Source: JBOFZL01 sp051655155
GTDB lineage: Bacteria; Bacillota; Clostridia; Peptostreptococcales; Filifactoraceae
Length of the DNA stretch: 49,237 bases
Assembly (NCBI GenBank): GCA_051655155.1
Contig: JBOFZL010000005.1
Coordinates: forward strand, 1 to 49,237
Direction: 5' to 3'
Below are positions 17,291 through 24,772 of this stretch, in pieces. The notes beneath the pieces were generated by a model, which was not told where the DNA came from, made no database searches, and was given only the letters and a program-made list of their open reading frames with translations. The position numbers were made by a program, and so were the translations under genes. Every line of letters starts with the position of its first letter. Position 1 is the stretch's first letter.

Positions 17291-17707
17291 AATTATCAAT
17301 ATATAGAATCACTTCCCATATATATCCTAAACACCTGATAAATCTTCTTTAAATTTTCTCTACCAATAAAAATATCCTCAAAAAAACATATTGTTTTTAA
17401 CCTTAAACTAAGGTCTATTGTAAATTCATGAAATAATCACCTCCTAAAAACCAGCTTATTTTTCACTCTATTTTCGCTTATTAGCTTGTTAGCTTGTTAG
17501 TTTCTAATTATAATCATCCTAAAAAATTTAAACATTTTTAAACGTGTTTTTCGAGTTTTTAAACATATATTTTTTGAACATAACTTTAATTTTGGGTATG
17601 CTACGCCATACCAATTTATTTTTGAGTTCAAACTCATCTGTATAATCTTAATTTTTAGAGAGTAGGACGAATCAACTACAATCCTTTAAATTAATATTTA
17701 TTTTCAT
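17291..17707 (-). other. Scar region between NusG-like gene and tail operon
   Basis: There is no intact gene. A frame at 17,310-17,445 (FTIDLSLRLKTICFFED, LKKIYQVFRIYMGSD) looks like a protein fragment behind an AGGAGGTGA site. Tandem ttagcttg repeats occur at 17481-17500. The hairpin ggtatg/catacc with a 6-base loop lies at 17595-17612. Head genes should lie in this interval in a normal phage of this type. Confidence 0.6.
17595..17612 (-). promoter_or_regulatory. Short hairpin upstream of the tail operon
   Basis: On the minus strand GGTATG-GCGTAG-CATACC forms a clean 6-bp stem without a T-run behind it, about 95 bases after the NusG-like gene. It is a candidate RNA loading site for the NusG/LoaP-like protein; this is inference from position only. 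Confidence 0.35.
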
Positions 17708-18184
17708 TTAACATCCATTTGAAAACTTCAGAGACAAATTTATTATTTTTGCTACATCACCAAAATTAATTTCAAAACTTGCACGTTTTAAGTGTCTGTC
17801 TATTTTAACTATTGGCAAATTTTTGATTATTCCTTCTATTATTGCAATACTTCCATCTTCATTTAATACAGCAGTTGATGGCTGTATAACTTCATCGTTA
17901 TTAATCAAAAATCTTATCCATTTTTCATCTGCCCCATAAAGCGGAGTTGGTGCTCCTAATATACTTATTACCCCAGGAACCATAACCATGTAATAATCTT
18001 CTTTAATATCTTTGCACTCTACAAATACATACCCAGTAAATAAATTGTATTCTCGTGATATCCACTTTCCAGCAGTCCTAATTAATCTTTTTTCTCTCGG
18101 AACATACGCTTTTATCCCATTTTTTTGAATTGCCCTCTTTACGTTAATCTCCTCAGTTGATATAACATGCAGTACATACAACAT
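17708..18184 (-). CDS. NusG paralogue (LoaP-like antiterminator)
   Basis: The 158-residue protein has a NusG N-terminal domain: MLYVLHVISTEEINVKRAIQ, YVPREKRLIRTAGKW, then LFTGYVFVEC in the place of the usual PGYVFV. A KOW-like C-terminal domain follows (IIKNLPIVKIDRHLKRA). The 'P-IVKIDRHLKRAsfE' pattern is typical of the LoaP/NusG-paralogue branch in Firmicutes, which lets polymerase ignore terminators in long operons. The start has a GGGGGAGATGAG site. It is the last intact gene before the tail operon of about 14 kb, so it probably promotes late gene transcription. It is not the housekeeping NusG. Confidence 0.88.
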   Translation of the reverse strand: MLYVLHVISTEEINVKRAIQKNGIKAYVPREKRLIRTAGKWISREYNLFTGYVFVECKDIKEDYYMVMVPGVISILGAPTPLYGADEKWIRFLINNDEVIQPSTAVLNEDGSIAIIEGIIKNLPIVKIDRHLKRASFEINFGDVAKIINLSLKFSNGC

Positions 18185-18189
18185 TAAAT

Positions 18190-18464
18190 CTCATCTCCCC
18201 CTCCCATTTATTTTCCAGAAGCTCTGGCATCTTTCATAGAGATTTTTCTCCTCTTTAGCCAAGAAATACACCATCTCTTTCTTCTTTATTTTTCCCAATC
18301 TGTCCTATTCTGATTCGGCAAAAATAATCCTCTCTGTTATTATATATAGCTCATAATAAATATATCCTTTCTCTGTTTTAAATTTAAATAATCACTAAAT
18401 TCAGATGACAAAATCCATTGTTTGACTTCAACAACCTTTCTTTCTCTTAAGTTTCAATTTCGCC
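18190..18464 (-). pseudogene. Frameshifted small phage gene
   Basis: A start MAKLKLKRKK at 18464 overlaps the end of the coiled-coil gene. The reading then changes frame to VVEVKQWILSSEFSDYLNL, again to YELYIITERIIFAES, and finally to KKKEMVYFLAKEEKNLYERC, ending beside the NusG-like start. At least two frameshifts and stops break it. The original protein would have had about 90 residues; its family is not recognised. Confidence 0.5.
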
Positions 18465-18816
18465 ATTTTACGATTATGTCAGTAATATAGTCAAGTTTCT
18501 TGTCCACTTTCACCATTTCATTTAGAAAGTCATCTTTTTTCAAGTACTCATCTTTTATTTCTTTAATGTCCTCTCTCAACTCTTTAAGTTGATCATGAGT
18601 AACATATTGAGACTTTATTTTTTCTAAATCTTGAACTATTGAACCCATTGATTCTTTTACATCATTTTTTGTGGAACAATCAGTTTTTAATTTTTCTATG
18701 CCTTCCTCATGTTTTTCAAGCTTATTGAAGATAACTACTTTAAAAATCCAACCTGCGATGCCTAAAATAAAACTCACAGCTAACGAAACTATGGTTGGTA
18801 TTAATTTTTCCATCAT
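18454..18816 (-). CDS. Membrane-anchored coiled-coil protein
   Basis: The 120-residue protein has one N-terminal membrane segment (residues 6-30, TIVSLAVSFILGIAGWIFKV) and then a long charged coiled coil rich in K, E and D. It is the first gene after the putative late-region terminator. Mu-like phages often carry lysis or membrane genes here, so a lysis-accessory role is possible, but the sequence proves only topology. Confidence 0.65.
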   Translation of the reverse strand: MMEKLIPTIVSLAVSFILGIAGWIFKVVIFNKLEKHEEGIEKLKTDCSTKNDVKESMGSIVQDLEKIKSQYVTHDQLKELREDIKEIKDEYLKKDDFLNEMVKVDKKLDYITDIIVKWRN

Positions 18817-18830
18817 GCCACCTTTCTGTT

Positions 18831-18862
18831 AAAAAAAAGTATAATTGCCAAGACAATCATAC
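18831..18862 (-). terminator. Strong intrinsic terminator after Mor gene
   Basis: On the minus strand GTATGATTG-TCTTGG-CAATTATAC (9-bp stem with one G-U) is followed by eight T. It lies between the Mor-like gene and the next genes, so it would stop early transcripts or serve as a gate for the late operon. Confidence 0.8.
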
Positions 18863-18970
18863 CTTTTTATTCAGTAAAGTGTAAAATAAAGTACTTTAGA
18901 AAACTATTTTAAAAAAATGCTTTAATTTTGTTTTAGTATCTTCGAAAGTTATTTTCTACTCTACATACCT
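18863..18970 (-). promoter_or_regulatory. Possible Mor-dependent promoter region
   Basis: This AT-rich gap follows the Mor-like gene and precedes the late genes, which is where a Mor-type activator would act in phage Mu. I see no clear -35 box, which is expected for activator-dependent promoters. The exact site is not identifiable by eye. Confidence 0.3.
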
Positions 18971-19252
18971 TTATCCCTGCTCATTTAATTTTTCTTTTAC
19001 TATCGTTCTTATCCACATTTCGGTTACATTGTACCTATTTGCCAATTCACGATAGTTGCATCCATTGAATTCATCTATAATTTTTTGATTGCGAAGAATA
19101 GCCACAAAGCCATCTCTTTTTGGAATATAGATTGACGATCCTCCATAAGCTCTAACAAGCTTCTTATAATTCTCAAACCCTATCACATCAGCTAACATGA
19201 ATTGTTCTTCATTTAATTCTTCTTTAGTAAGATTATCCAATATATCTTCCAT
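18971..19252 (-). CDS. Mor-like transcription activator
   Basis: The 93-residue protein matches the Mor/C activator family of Mu-like phages. It has an N-terminal helical dimerisation part (EQFMLADVIGFENYKKLVRAY), a strand with GGSSIYIPKRDG, then a helix-turn-helix at 58-86 (IDEFNGCNYRELANRYNVTE, WIRTIVKEK). Mor activates middle or late transcription in Mu. Its place after the GemA-like gene and before late genes agrees. Confidence 0.88.
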   Translation of the reverse strand: MEDILDNLTKEELNEEQFMLADVIGFENYKKLVRAYGGSSIYIPKRDGFVAILRNQKIIDEFNGCNYRELANRYNVTEMWIRTIVKEKLNEQG

Positions 19253-19340
19253 GTTGCACCTCCTTACACTGTTTTTATAAGCTTAATACTCTCACACCTT
19301 TTTGCAACTGACTTTTTAGCAGCTTAAACAATTCCCTTTG

Positions 19341-19817
19341 TTATCTTCTTCCTCTTTTCGCCGATACTACATATCCCTTTAACATTTCAATGAGCTTATG
19401 TCCTGCTTCAAAATTCATCCAAACAAACGGATTGTTTTCTGTCGTTGCTATCTTTAACTCTCTTTTGATTATTCCAACAAGTCTTATTCTAACGCTAGCC
19501 TCACTTACTTCCTTATCATACTTTTGAAGTTCAAACATCAAAGCCCATATCTTATCTTGTTGCGGTTTTGTAATCATTCCAGGAATTTTTGTTTCTTTTC
19601 TTTTCTCTTTCACTTGCTCATAAGTCTCTGCCATATTTTTTAGTCTTTTTATTACCTCCTGGGCTTTATCATATGGCAAATCCTTCATGCTGTCCACATT
19701 TGCCATAGCGTATAAATCTTCCTTACTAATATTCAATCTATTGGCAAGGGCAAACATAATTTTCCTTTGCCAATCTTCCATTTTCTTCATTACAGCCATA
19801 GTTAACTCCTTACTCAA
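19341..19817 (-). CDS. GemA-like protein (Mu gp16 family)
   Basis: The 158-residue protein contains the family's core MITKPQQDKIWALMFEL followed by the helical SEASVRIRLVGIIKREL and an end motif around EAGHKLIEMLKGYV. GemA of Mu affects host gene expression and DNA supercoiling; its exact role here is unknown. It overlaps the upstream 206-codon gene by 8 bases, so both are in the early operon. Confidence 0.8.
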   Translation of the reverse strand: MSKELTMAVMKKMEDWQRKIMFALANRLNISKEDLYAMANVDSMKDLPYDKAQEVIKRLKNMAETYEQVKEKRKETKIPGMITKPQQDKIWALMFELQKYDKEVSEASVRIRLVGIIKRELKIATTENNPFVWMNFEAGHKLIEMLKGYVVSAKRGRR

Positions 19818-20430
19818 ATTGATTTATTCCTAGTGCTAAAACCGTTTCAACGCTTATTGCTCTCATCAGCTTATCTCTATCAACTTGTTCTGGATATTGA
19901 AAGAATTTTTTTACCAACTCATAGTTTTTAATATCATGAATTGCATCCAATTCTTCTTCGAAGTCTCCTTCTAAGCCAAAACTCCTTAATAACTTTATAT
20001 CCTTTCTATAGTCACCTTTAAGTTTTTTCAACAGTAATTTTTTAGCTTTGTCATCTATGCTAAATGTATCTATAACTTGATTTATGTCCCCATTACAATA
20101 TGAGTTTTTGTATAGTGCAATTAAAGCCTCTTTAACTTTACTTTCTACCTTTATATTTTCTTTTTGTTCTATCTCTATTTTTCCAGTTAAACTCTCTCCC
20201 ATCAATTCTTTTAAGACCGCTAAATTATCAACTTCAAACTTTTCTTTATAATAACTGCTCACACTACCACTTTCTGCAAAAATTTCTAAATATTTTATAT
20301 TTTTATTTTCCATCTCTTCAGTAGCATAACTCTGCAGCTTGACTTTTATTTCATCTAAATCTTTTGATATTTCTCTAATTTCTCTTTCTTTTTCTAGCGC
20401 CTTCTCAATCAAGGTTTTTATTTCTTCCAT
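19810..20430 (-). CDS. Early phage protein of unknown function
   Basis: The 206-residue protein has an N-terminal coiled coil (LIEKALEKEREIREISKDLD) and several helical segments (KKLLLKKLKGDYRKDIKLLR). Its position between MuB/AbrB and GemA corresponds to the Mu 'semi-essential' early region that holds gam. The sequence does not show a Gam domain clearly, so I leave it unassigned. Confidence 0.6.
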   Translation of the reverse strand: MEEIKTLIEKALEKEREIREISKDLDEIKVKLQSYATEEMENKNIKYLEIFAESGSVSSYYKEKFEVDNLAVLKELMGESLTGKIEIEQKENIKVESKVKEALIALYKNSYCNGDINQVIDTFSIDDKAKKLLLKKLKGDYRKDIKLLRSFGLEGDFEEELDAIHDIKNYELVKKFFQYPEQVDRDKLMRAISVETVLALGINQFE

Positions 20431-20685
20431 TTACATATCCCCTCCTCTGAGTTTATAAACCTCACTTAAACATTCCTTACATATATAATGCTTTTTCATT
20501 TTGGATAATTCTTGATCCGAACCGCAAAATATACAATGACCTATCGTTCTTTCAACAATTATTTTTCCATCGTCTGTAACTGATAATTCTATTTTTTCCC
20601 TAGCTTCAATGCCTAATTGTCTTCTTAAATTTGATGGAACTGTTATAGTTCCGCTTTTGCTTATTTTTCTTTCTATTCTTTCCAT
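20431..20685 (-). CDS. AbrB-like DNA-binding protein with zinc ribbon
   Basis: The 84-residue protein has an AbrB/SpoVT swapped-hairpin domain at 1-50 (ISKSGTITVPSNLRRQLGIE) and a C-terminal four-cysteine zinc ribbon (CIFCGSDQ ... YICKEC). The two-domain layout is compact. It follows MuB and ends directly at the next start codon. It is probably an early transcription regulator; the DNA target is unknown. Confidence 0.8.
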   Translation of the reverse strand: MERIERKISKSGTITVPSNLRRQLGIEAREKIELSVTDDGKIIVERTIGHCIFCGSDQELSKMKKHYICKECLSEVYKLRGGDM

Positions 20686-20762
20686 AATAATTTCTCCCCT
20701 CTTCTAGTCCTTTCAAAAATTTTTTATCAAGCCATTTTCTCATTAATTTTACTTGTTCTTTC

Positions 20763-21695
20763 TTATATCACTCCCATTCCATTTTGTTTAGCCACTTTAT
20801 ACAGCCCTTCATAGCTTATATCTCCTGCATCTACTGCCCCACTATAGACATTAGCTGCACCTCGAACCCCGTAGCTACCTTTGGCAATTCTATAAAGGTA
20901 TTCTACCTCCTTATTGTCTCTCACTTCTGGAAAAAGATTCCTTACATCCGACTCTGTAACATTATTCGTAGTAAAGTGCCCTCTCATTGCAAATCGAGAG
21001 TATTGTTGAGCATATAAATCATTCTTTCCTCCCATCATTCGACTATACAGCGTGTCATTTCCTATTAGCACGATTGCAATGGCACTTTCATTTGTTACAA
21101 TATCGTAGTCCGGTAAAGATCTAATCCACTCCATTGCTTTGTATGTCAAATGCTGGGCTTCGTCTATGACTAGCACCCTTGCACTTTCCTCTAGTTTCTT
21201 TTTTACTGCTAATGCCAATTCATCATTTCTTTGATATGAAGATATTCTCAGTTCTTCAGCTATCTGTCTTAATATCCCTCTTAAAGACCCAGTTGGCGGA
21301 GAAACTTTTATATAGAGAGATGAATTAGGATTATCTTCTATAAATTTTTGAGCTGCTTTTGTTTTGCCTATTCCAGCATCTCCATAAATTATTCCAAACG
21401 CATTCTTTAACTGGCAATATTTAATAATTTTATAAGCATTCATTGAAACTGTTGTCTCAACAAATCTACTTACTTGAGAAAACTTTAAATTACTATTAAA
21501 CGCTTCTCTTTCGTTTGAAGTTTTCAAAAACTCCAGTATTTTACTTTCAGTGGCTACAACATCGCCCTTATATTTGTCATTTAGGTACAAGCTAAGTTGT
21601 GACCCTGACATTCCCATTTGCGCTGCAATAGCGCTTTGAGGAATTCTTGATTGAGCCATAAAATCTTTTAATTTGTTACAGATCTCTTCATTCAT
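20763..21695 (-). CDS. Transposition protein B, AAA+ ATPase (MuB-like)
   Basis: The 310-residue protein has an N-terminal helix-turn-helix (residues 10-45, IPQSAIAAQMGMSGSQLSLY) and an AAA+ domain with Walker A GDAGIGKT (105-112) and Walker B RVLVIDEA (173-180). MuB-type proteins coat target DNA, activate the transposase and give target immunity. It lies just after the MuA gene with 3 bases between. All key ATPase motifs are intact. Confidence 0.92.
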   Translation of the reverse strand: MNEEICNKLKDFMAQSRIPQSAIAAQMGMSGSQLSLYLNDKYKGDVVATESKILEFLKTSNEREAFNSNLKFSQVSRFVETTVSMNAYKIIKYCQLKNAFGIIYGDAGIGKTKAAQKFIEDNPNSSLYIKVSPPTGSLRGILRQIAEELRISSYQRNDELALAVKKKLEESARVLVIDEAQHLTYKAMEWIRSLPDYDIVTNESAIAIVLIGNDTLYSRMMGGKNDLYAQQYSRFAMRGHFTTNNVTESDVRNLFPEVRDNKEVEYLYRIAKGSYGVRGAANVYSGAVDAGDISYEGLYKVAKQNGMGVI

Positions 21696-21698
21696 AAT

Positions 21699-23639
21699 TT
21701 ACCTCCTTCGATTTTTTTCAGCATTTTCTATCATTTTGTCTAAGTCAATAACATTATTCTCTCCCACCGCTATCGGTAAGATCGAATTTTCGTTAGCTCT
21801 TACTAGCTCTATCACTTTTGGCTCAGAGGACTTCGCAGGATTAGCTTTATTTTCAGCCACTTGTCTAAGAACCAATTCCTTCGCTGTCGGCATATCCATT
21901 GCTCTTACTTTTTTTACTACATCTATATCTTTTCGTTCGTAGCTTCTTATAATTCTCTTTGCTGTTTTAATATCATCTTTTGATACACCGTAAGAAAGTA
22001 CTGTCTCATTATCGCAGTCAACTTGCATTATAAATCTATCCTCATTGTCATATACTCTAATAGAACTTAAATCCATCGGATCATAACGATAATAAACATC
22101 TTTACCTTGATATAAAGATAGAAGTTCCTCGTTATAATAGTCATATTTTTCTCCATATATGCTTAGCGTTAATCCTCTTCTGCCTACCTTCACGAGTTTT
22201 GAACTTCTCATCAATAATAAGTCTAGGTCATCTTCAGTTGCTCTTCTTACAGTTGTCATTCCTTGGTTATAAATATCAATCTTTCGTTTTCCTCGATCAG
22301 CGCTAACAGCTCCATTATAATCAGTGTAATTGAGATAATATTCAATCATATCGCTTACCTGTTCTATTAGCTCCTTATCTATTATCACCTCTCCATTTTT
22401 TATATGTGCTTTGAGCCTTTCTGGCCTTTCCATTATATTTCCGCCCGTATAGCTATCAAAGAGTCTTGAAAGATGATCTTTAACATCTCTGAATCTTCTT
22501 TCTATAGTCTTAGCTTTTGCATTTTTAACTTCAGCATTTGTCATTTTAATGCCTAGTCTTTCAAAAATCGGTGGCGGAATATGGTTGTCTAAGTTTTTAG
22601 ATTTTTTCTTTCTATGACCTAGTCCTCCAATGTCATGTGTAAGATATTCTCTTCCGTTATCGACATAGATGTTTTTAGGTATGCAGCCTCTAGACAAAAT
22701 CCCATGTCTAAGAGCTAATAAAGTATTTTGAGAACTTGAACTATTAGCTATATTAAATCCTACAAACACACCTGTTCTGGCATCCATAAAAGCGCTTAAA
22801 TGTAGTCTATGAGCCAGCCCCCCATCATCTTTAGATTGAATATCAAGCGTATGAGTATCACCTATCCAATAGTCATTAACTTCCATGCTTTCATATTCTC
22901 TTCGTATATATAGACCATAAAGATCTCTATATGCCTTTAATCCTTTTCTCCCAAAAGCTATTATCTGCTCTGGAATATCAGCTTCAATTTTCCTTCTAAA
23001 ACTTGCAAGGGATGGAATATCTAAAGCCATCTCTGGATAAGCTCCTTTAAGATACATCTCCATATACTCATAGCATTTTTTGATAGGATGCTCTGCCTCA
23101 TCAAGGAAATAATATTTGAACGCATCCCACATAATATTATTTACAGAAGTTCTTCCTTTTAGAGCCTTTCCTCTATTGTCAATAAGTCCATCATACTCAT
23201 CTTCCTTAATAGATTTCCATTTACTGTATAAAGTTCTTTCTGTAAATTTTCTATCTGGATATTCATAGACACAACGCTTTATAAAGATGGCATCAGCCTC
23301 AACCATATTCCCTTTATACCCTTTTCTGTATGTTTGCCATTCTTTTATAACTTTAAGCCAAAAACTAATTTCTTCTCTCTCGTGATTACTATATTCTGAT
23401 AATGCTTTTTTCTCTTTTACTTTACTCTCCAAAGGTAAATCTAACGTAAAGCAATGCCTCTTGTGATATTCAAGTCGTAAAGTCTCTGGAAGTGAATCCA
23501 GAGGTATTGTATATTGTTTCCTGTTTTTATTATTCAATGTTATCTGTGCTGGAAGTTTTTTTTCTAATATCATTTTCTTTATATATCTATCTGTGCAACC
23601 TTTTAATGCTGCAACTTCCTTAACACTAAGCATTTCCAT
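21699..23639 (-). CDS. DDE transposase A (MuA-like)
   Basis: The 646-residue protein has an N-terminal winged-helix start (MLSVKEVAALKGCTDRYIKK), a second DNA-binding region, an rve catalytic core with Asp261 (WIGDTHTLDIQ), Asp327 (IYVDNGREY) and Glu380 (KAKTIERRFRD), and a Mu-type beta-barrel C-terminal domain. Spacing of the triad is close to that of Mu (269/336/392). The C-terminal tail is basic and probably contacts MuB. The gene is complete, with GTGGAG before ATG 23639. Its mRNA leader carries a hammerhead ribozyme (23,667-23,721). Confidence 0.95.
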   Translation of the reverse strand: MEMLSVKEVAALKGCTDRYIKKMILEKKLPAQITLNNKNRKQYTIPLDSLPETLRLEYHKRHCFTLDLPLESKVKEKKALSEYSNHEREEISFWLKVIKEWQTYRKGYKGNMVEADAIFIKRCVYEYPDRKFTERTLYSKWKSIKEDEYDGLIDNRGKALKGRTSVNNIMWDAFKYYFLDEAEHPIKKCYEYMEMYLKGAYPEMALDIPSLASFRRKIEADIPEQIIAFGRKGLKAYRDLYGLYIRREYESMEVNDYWIGDTHTLDIQSKDDGGLAHRLHLSAFMDARTGVFVGFNIANSSSSQNTLLALRHGILSRGCIPKNIYVDNGREYLTHDIGGLGHRKKKSKNLDNHIPPPIFERLGIKMTNAEVKNAKAKTIERRFRDVKDHLSRLFDSYTGGNIMERPERLKAHIKNGEVIIDKELIEQVSDMIEYYLNYTDYNGAVSADRGKRKIDIYNQGMTTVRRATEDDLDLLLMRSSKLVKVGRRGLTLSIYGEKYDYYNEELLSLYQGKDVYYRYDPMDLSSIRVYDNEDRFIMQVDCDNETVLSYGVSKDDIKTAKRIIRSYERKDIDVVKKVRAMDMPTAKELVLRQVAENKANPAKSSEPKVIELVRANENSILPIAVGENNVIDLDKMIENAEKNRRR

Positions 23640-23666
23640 GTTTCTCCACCCCTTGCTATCTAAACT

Positions 23667-23721
23667 GTCTCATCAGTTGTAGGAGTTAATCCCTACAAGA
23701 CAGCCTTTCGGCTGTTTCGAC
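23667..23721 (-). ncRNA. Hammerhead ribozyme, type II, intact core
   Basis: Read on the minus strand. Stem II 3' strand GTC (23719-23721); GAAA (23715-23718); stem III CAGCC/GGCTG capped by a GAAA tetraloop (23701-23714); cleavage triplet G-U-C with H17 = C23699; stem I TTGTAGG/CCTACAA (23692-23698 with 23677-23683) with an 8-base loop; CTGATGA (23670-23676); stem II 5' strand GAC (23667-23669). Every conserved core base is present, including A15.1-U16.1 and G10.1-C11.1. Predicted cleavage is between 23699 and 23698. Stem II has only 3 sure base pairs, perhaps extended by AGTT/AATT after an internal loop. It begins directly after the stop codon of the 69-codon gene and ends 27 bases before the MuA start. 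Confidence 0.88.
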
Positions 23722-23722
23722 T

Positions 23723-23932
23723 CTAATTGTCCCGTTTCCAACGCTTAAACTCTCTTTTGTTTCTTTTATAATCAGTGCAATCTCTTCTAAACGTCTCAAA
23801 CAACCTAAATTCTTCAATAACCAAATCCATAAATAACTTTATTAAAACATAAGAAAAACCTACCATAACCACTCCACCTATAATAATTAAAACGACCATA
23901 AAAGATTTAACTAATCCTATATCAATATCCAT
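23723..23932 (-). CDS. Small membrane protein linked to ribozyme (69 aa)
   Basis: MDIDIGLVKSFMVVLIIIGG begins the protein. One or two membrane segments fill residues 8-40, and a basic amphipathic tail follows (DCTDYKRNKREFKRWKRD). The gene has a GGAGG site and sits upstream of the transposase; its stop codon abuts the hammerhead ribozyme. A diverged, broken copy lies at 24,829-25,036. The function is unknown. Confidence 0.65.
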   Translation of the reverse strand: MDIDIGLVKSFMVVLIIIGGVVMVGFSYVLIKLFMDLVIEEFRLFETFRRDCTDYKRNKREFKRWKRDN

Positions 23933-23941
23933 AATTACCTC

Positions 23942-24268
23942 CTAAAAATAATTTAAAATCTTATTAAAATAATTTGCCTCTGCATCTGCCTTACTACTAT
24001 AATAACTCCCTCCATAAACCTTTCCTCTAAAATCTATACTCCAAACACCCCAAGGCTCAAGCTCATTCTTATCTTTATTTATGGCAAATACAAACCTATC
24101 TCTAAAAATAGATACCATCTCGTAGCCTCTAGGTAAAACTATCTCTCTTCTACACATGTAATTAATTAAATCTAACACAGGTATATCTTTGTACTCATCG
24201 CAAATAATATCATCACTTTTAATATCCCTGCTACAAACTATGCACTTAAACCTATTTCTCACTAACAT
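23942..24268 (-). CDS. Hypothetical early protein with CxxC motif
   Basis: The 108-residue protein starts MLVRNRFKCIVCSRDIKSDD, with a CIVC knuckle and a later Cys24/Cys39, so it may bind zinc. The C-terminal half (WGVWSIDFRGKVYGGSYY, SSKADAEANYF) is beta-rich. AGGAG precedes the ATG by 9 bases. It lies in the early operon; no family is recognised. Confidence 0.6.
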   Translation of the reverse strand: MLVRNRFKCIVCSRDIKSDDIICDEYKDIPVLDLINYMCRREIVLPRGYEMVSIFRDRFVFAINKDKNELEPWGVWSIDFRGKVYGGSYYSSKADAEANYFNKILNYF

Positions 24269-24273
24269 TCTTA

Positions 24274-24393
24274 TTAACTCCTTTTTTTATATCTCTTTAT
24301 ATAACTTAAACAAGCCACATCTCTATCATTCTCTAAACAGTAATAATAACGTTTACAAAATTTACAATTTCTTCTTATCTTTAGATTGTCGAT
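24274..24393 (-). pseudogene. Small cysteine-rich frame without start codon
   Basis: The frame reads IDNLKIRRNCKFCKRYYYC, LENDRDVACLSYIKRYKKRS and ends five bases before the start of the 108-codon gene. The C-x2-C ... C ... C pattern looks like a zinc-binding early phage protein. The frame opens after TAG with no ATG, GTG or TTG, so the start has probably been lost by mutation. Confidence 0.4.
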
Positions 24394-24554
24394 CTATGTT
24401 TGATTTTTATTACAGATATATCAAAATAGCTACTTATCTAACTGCCAGAAACTCAGTAACGCTTATCTCCCAAAATCCATCTTTAAAATTCGAAGAACTC
24501 TTCTTGTTTTTATGGGAAGATTATATCTAAAATCCTAAATTTTCTATAATTTTT

Positions 24555-24725
24555 TTAGCAATTTTCTCTTCTACAAATAATTAAATATTCTATGGGGAAG
24601 TTTTCAGCATTAAAGATAACTTCTCCATTTTCTTTAATTTTTATAACCTTACGTCTGACTAAATCTAAAAAAACTAAATTATATCTATTAACAAAAGACT
24701 TTCTCTTAACCTCCCATAAACTTTT
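24555..24725 (-). pseudogene. Early-region gene fragment
   Basis: A 56-codon frame reads KRKSFVNRYNLVFLDLVRRK and EVIFNAENFPIEYLIICRR. Its codon pattern is protein-like but it lacks a start codon, and a different frame immediately upstream begins with an ATG (MGKNIRTVKKVYGRLRES), suggesting a frameshift near 24,710. The family is not recognised. Confidence 0.4.
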
Positions 24726-24772
24726 TTAACTGTCCTAATATTTTTTCCCATTACACTCATCCTTCCTAGTCT

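Noticed and set aside
17481..17500. Tandem ttagcttg repeats as a CRISPR or origin iteron
   Set aside because: Only two and a half copies of 8 bases; no array structure.
19860..19870. tcatcag, which reads CTGATGA on the minus strand
   Set aside because: It lies in a coding frame without GAAA, a cleavage triplet or stems around it, so it is not a further hammerhead.
19810..20430. Assignment of the 206-residue early protein as Gam
   Set aside because: Position and coiled coil would fit, but no Gam-specific pattern is visible.
20610..20745. 45-codon frame MRKWLDKKFLKGLEEGRNYY overlapping the AbrB-like gene
   Set aside because: It has a weak ribosome binding site and mostly overlaps a clear gene in another frame.
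24189..24530. Plus-strand frame of 113 codons
   Set aside because: Composition is that of antisense AT-rich DNA, there is no start signal, and it runs over minus-strand gene remains.
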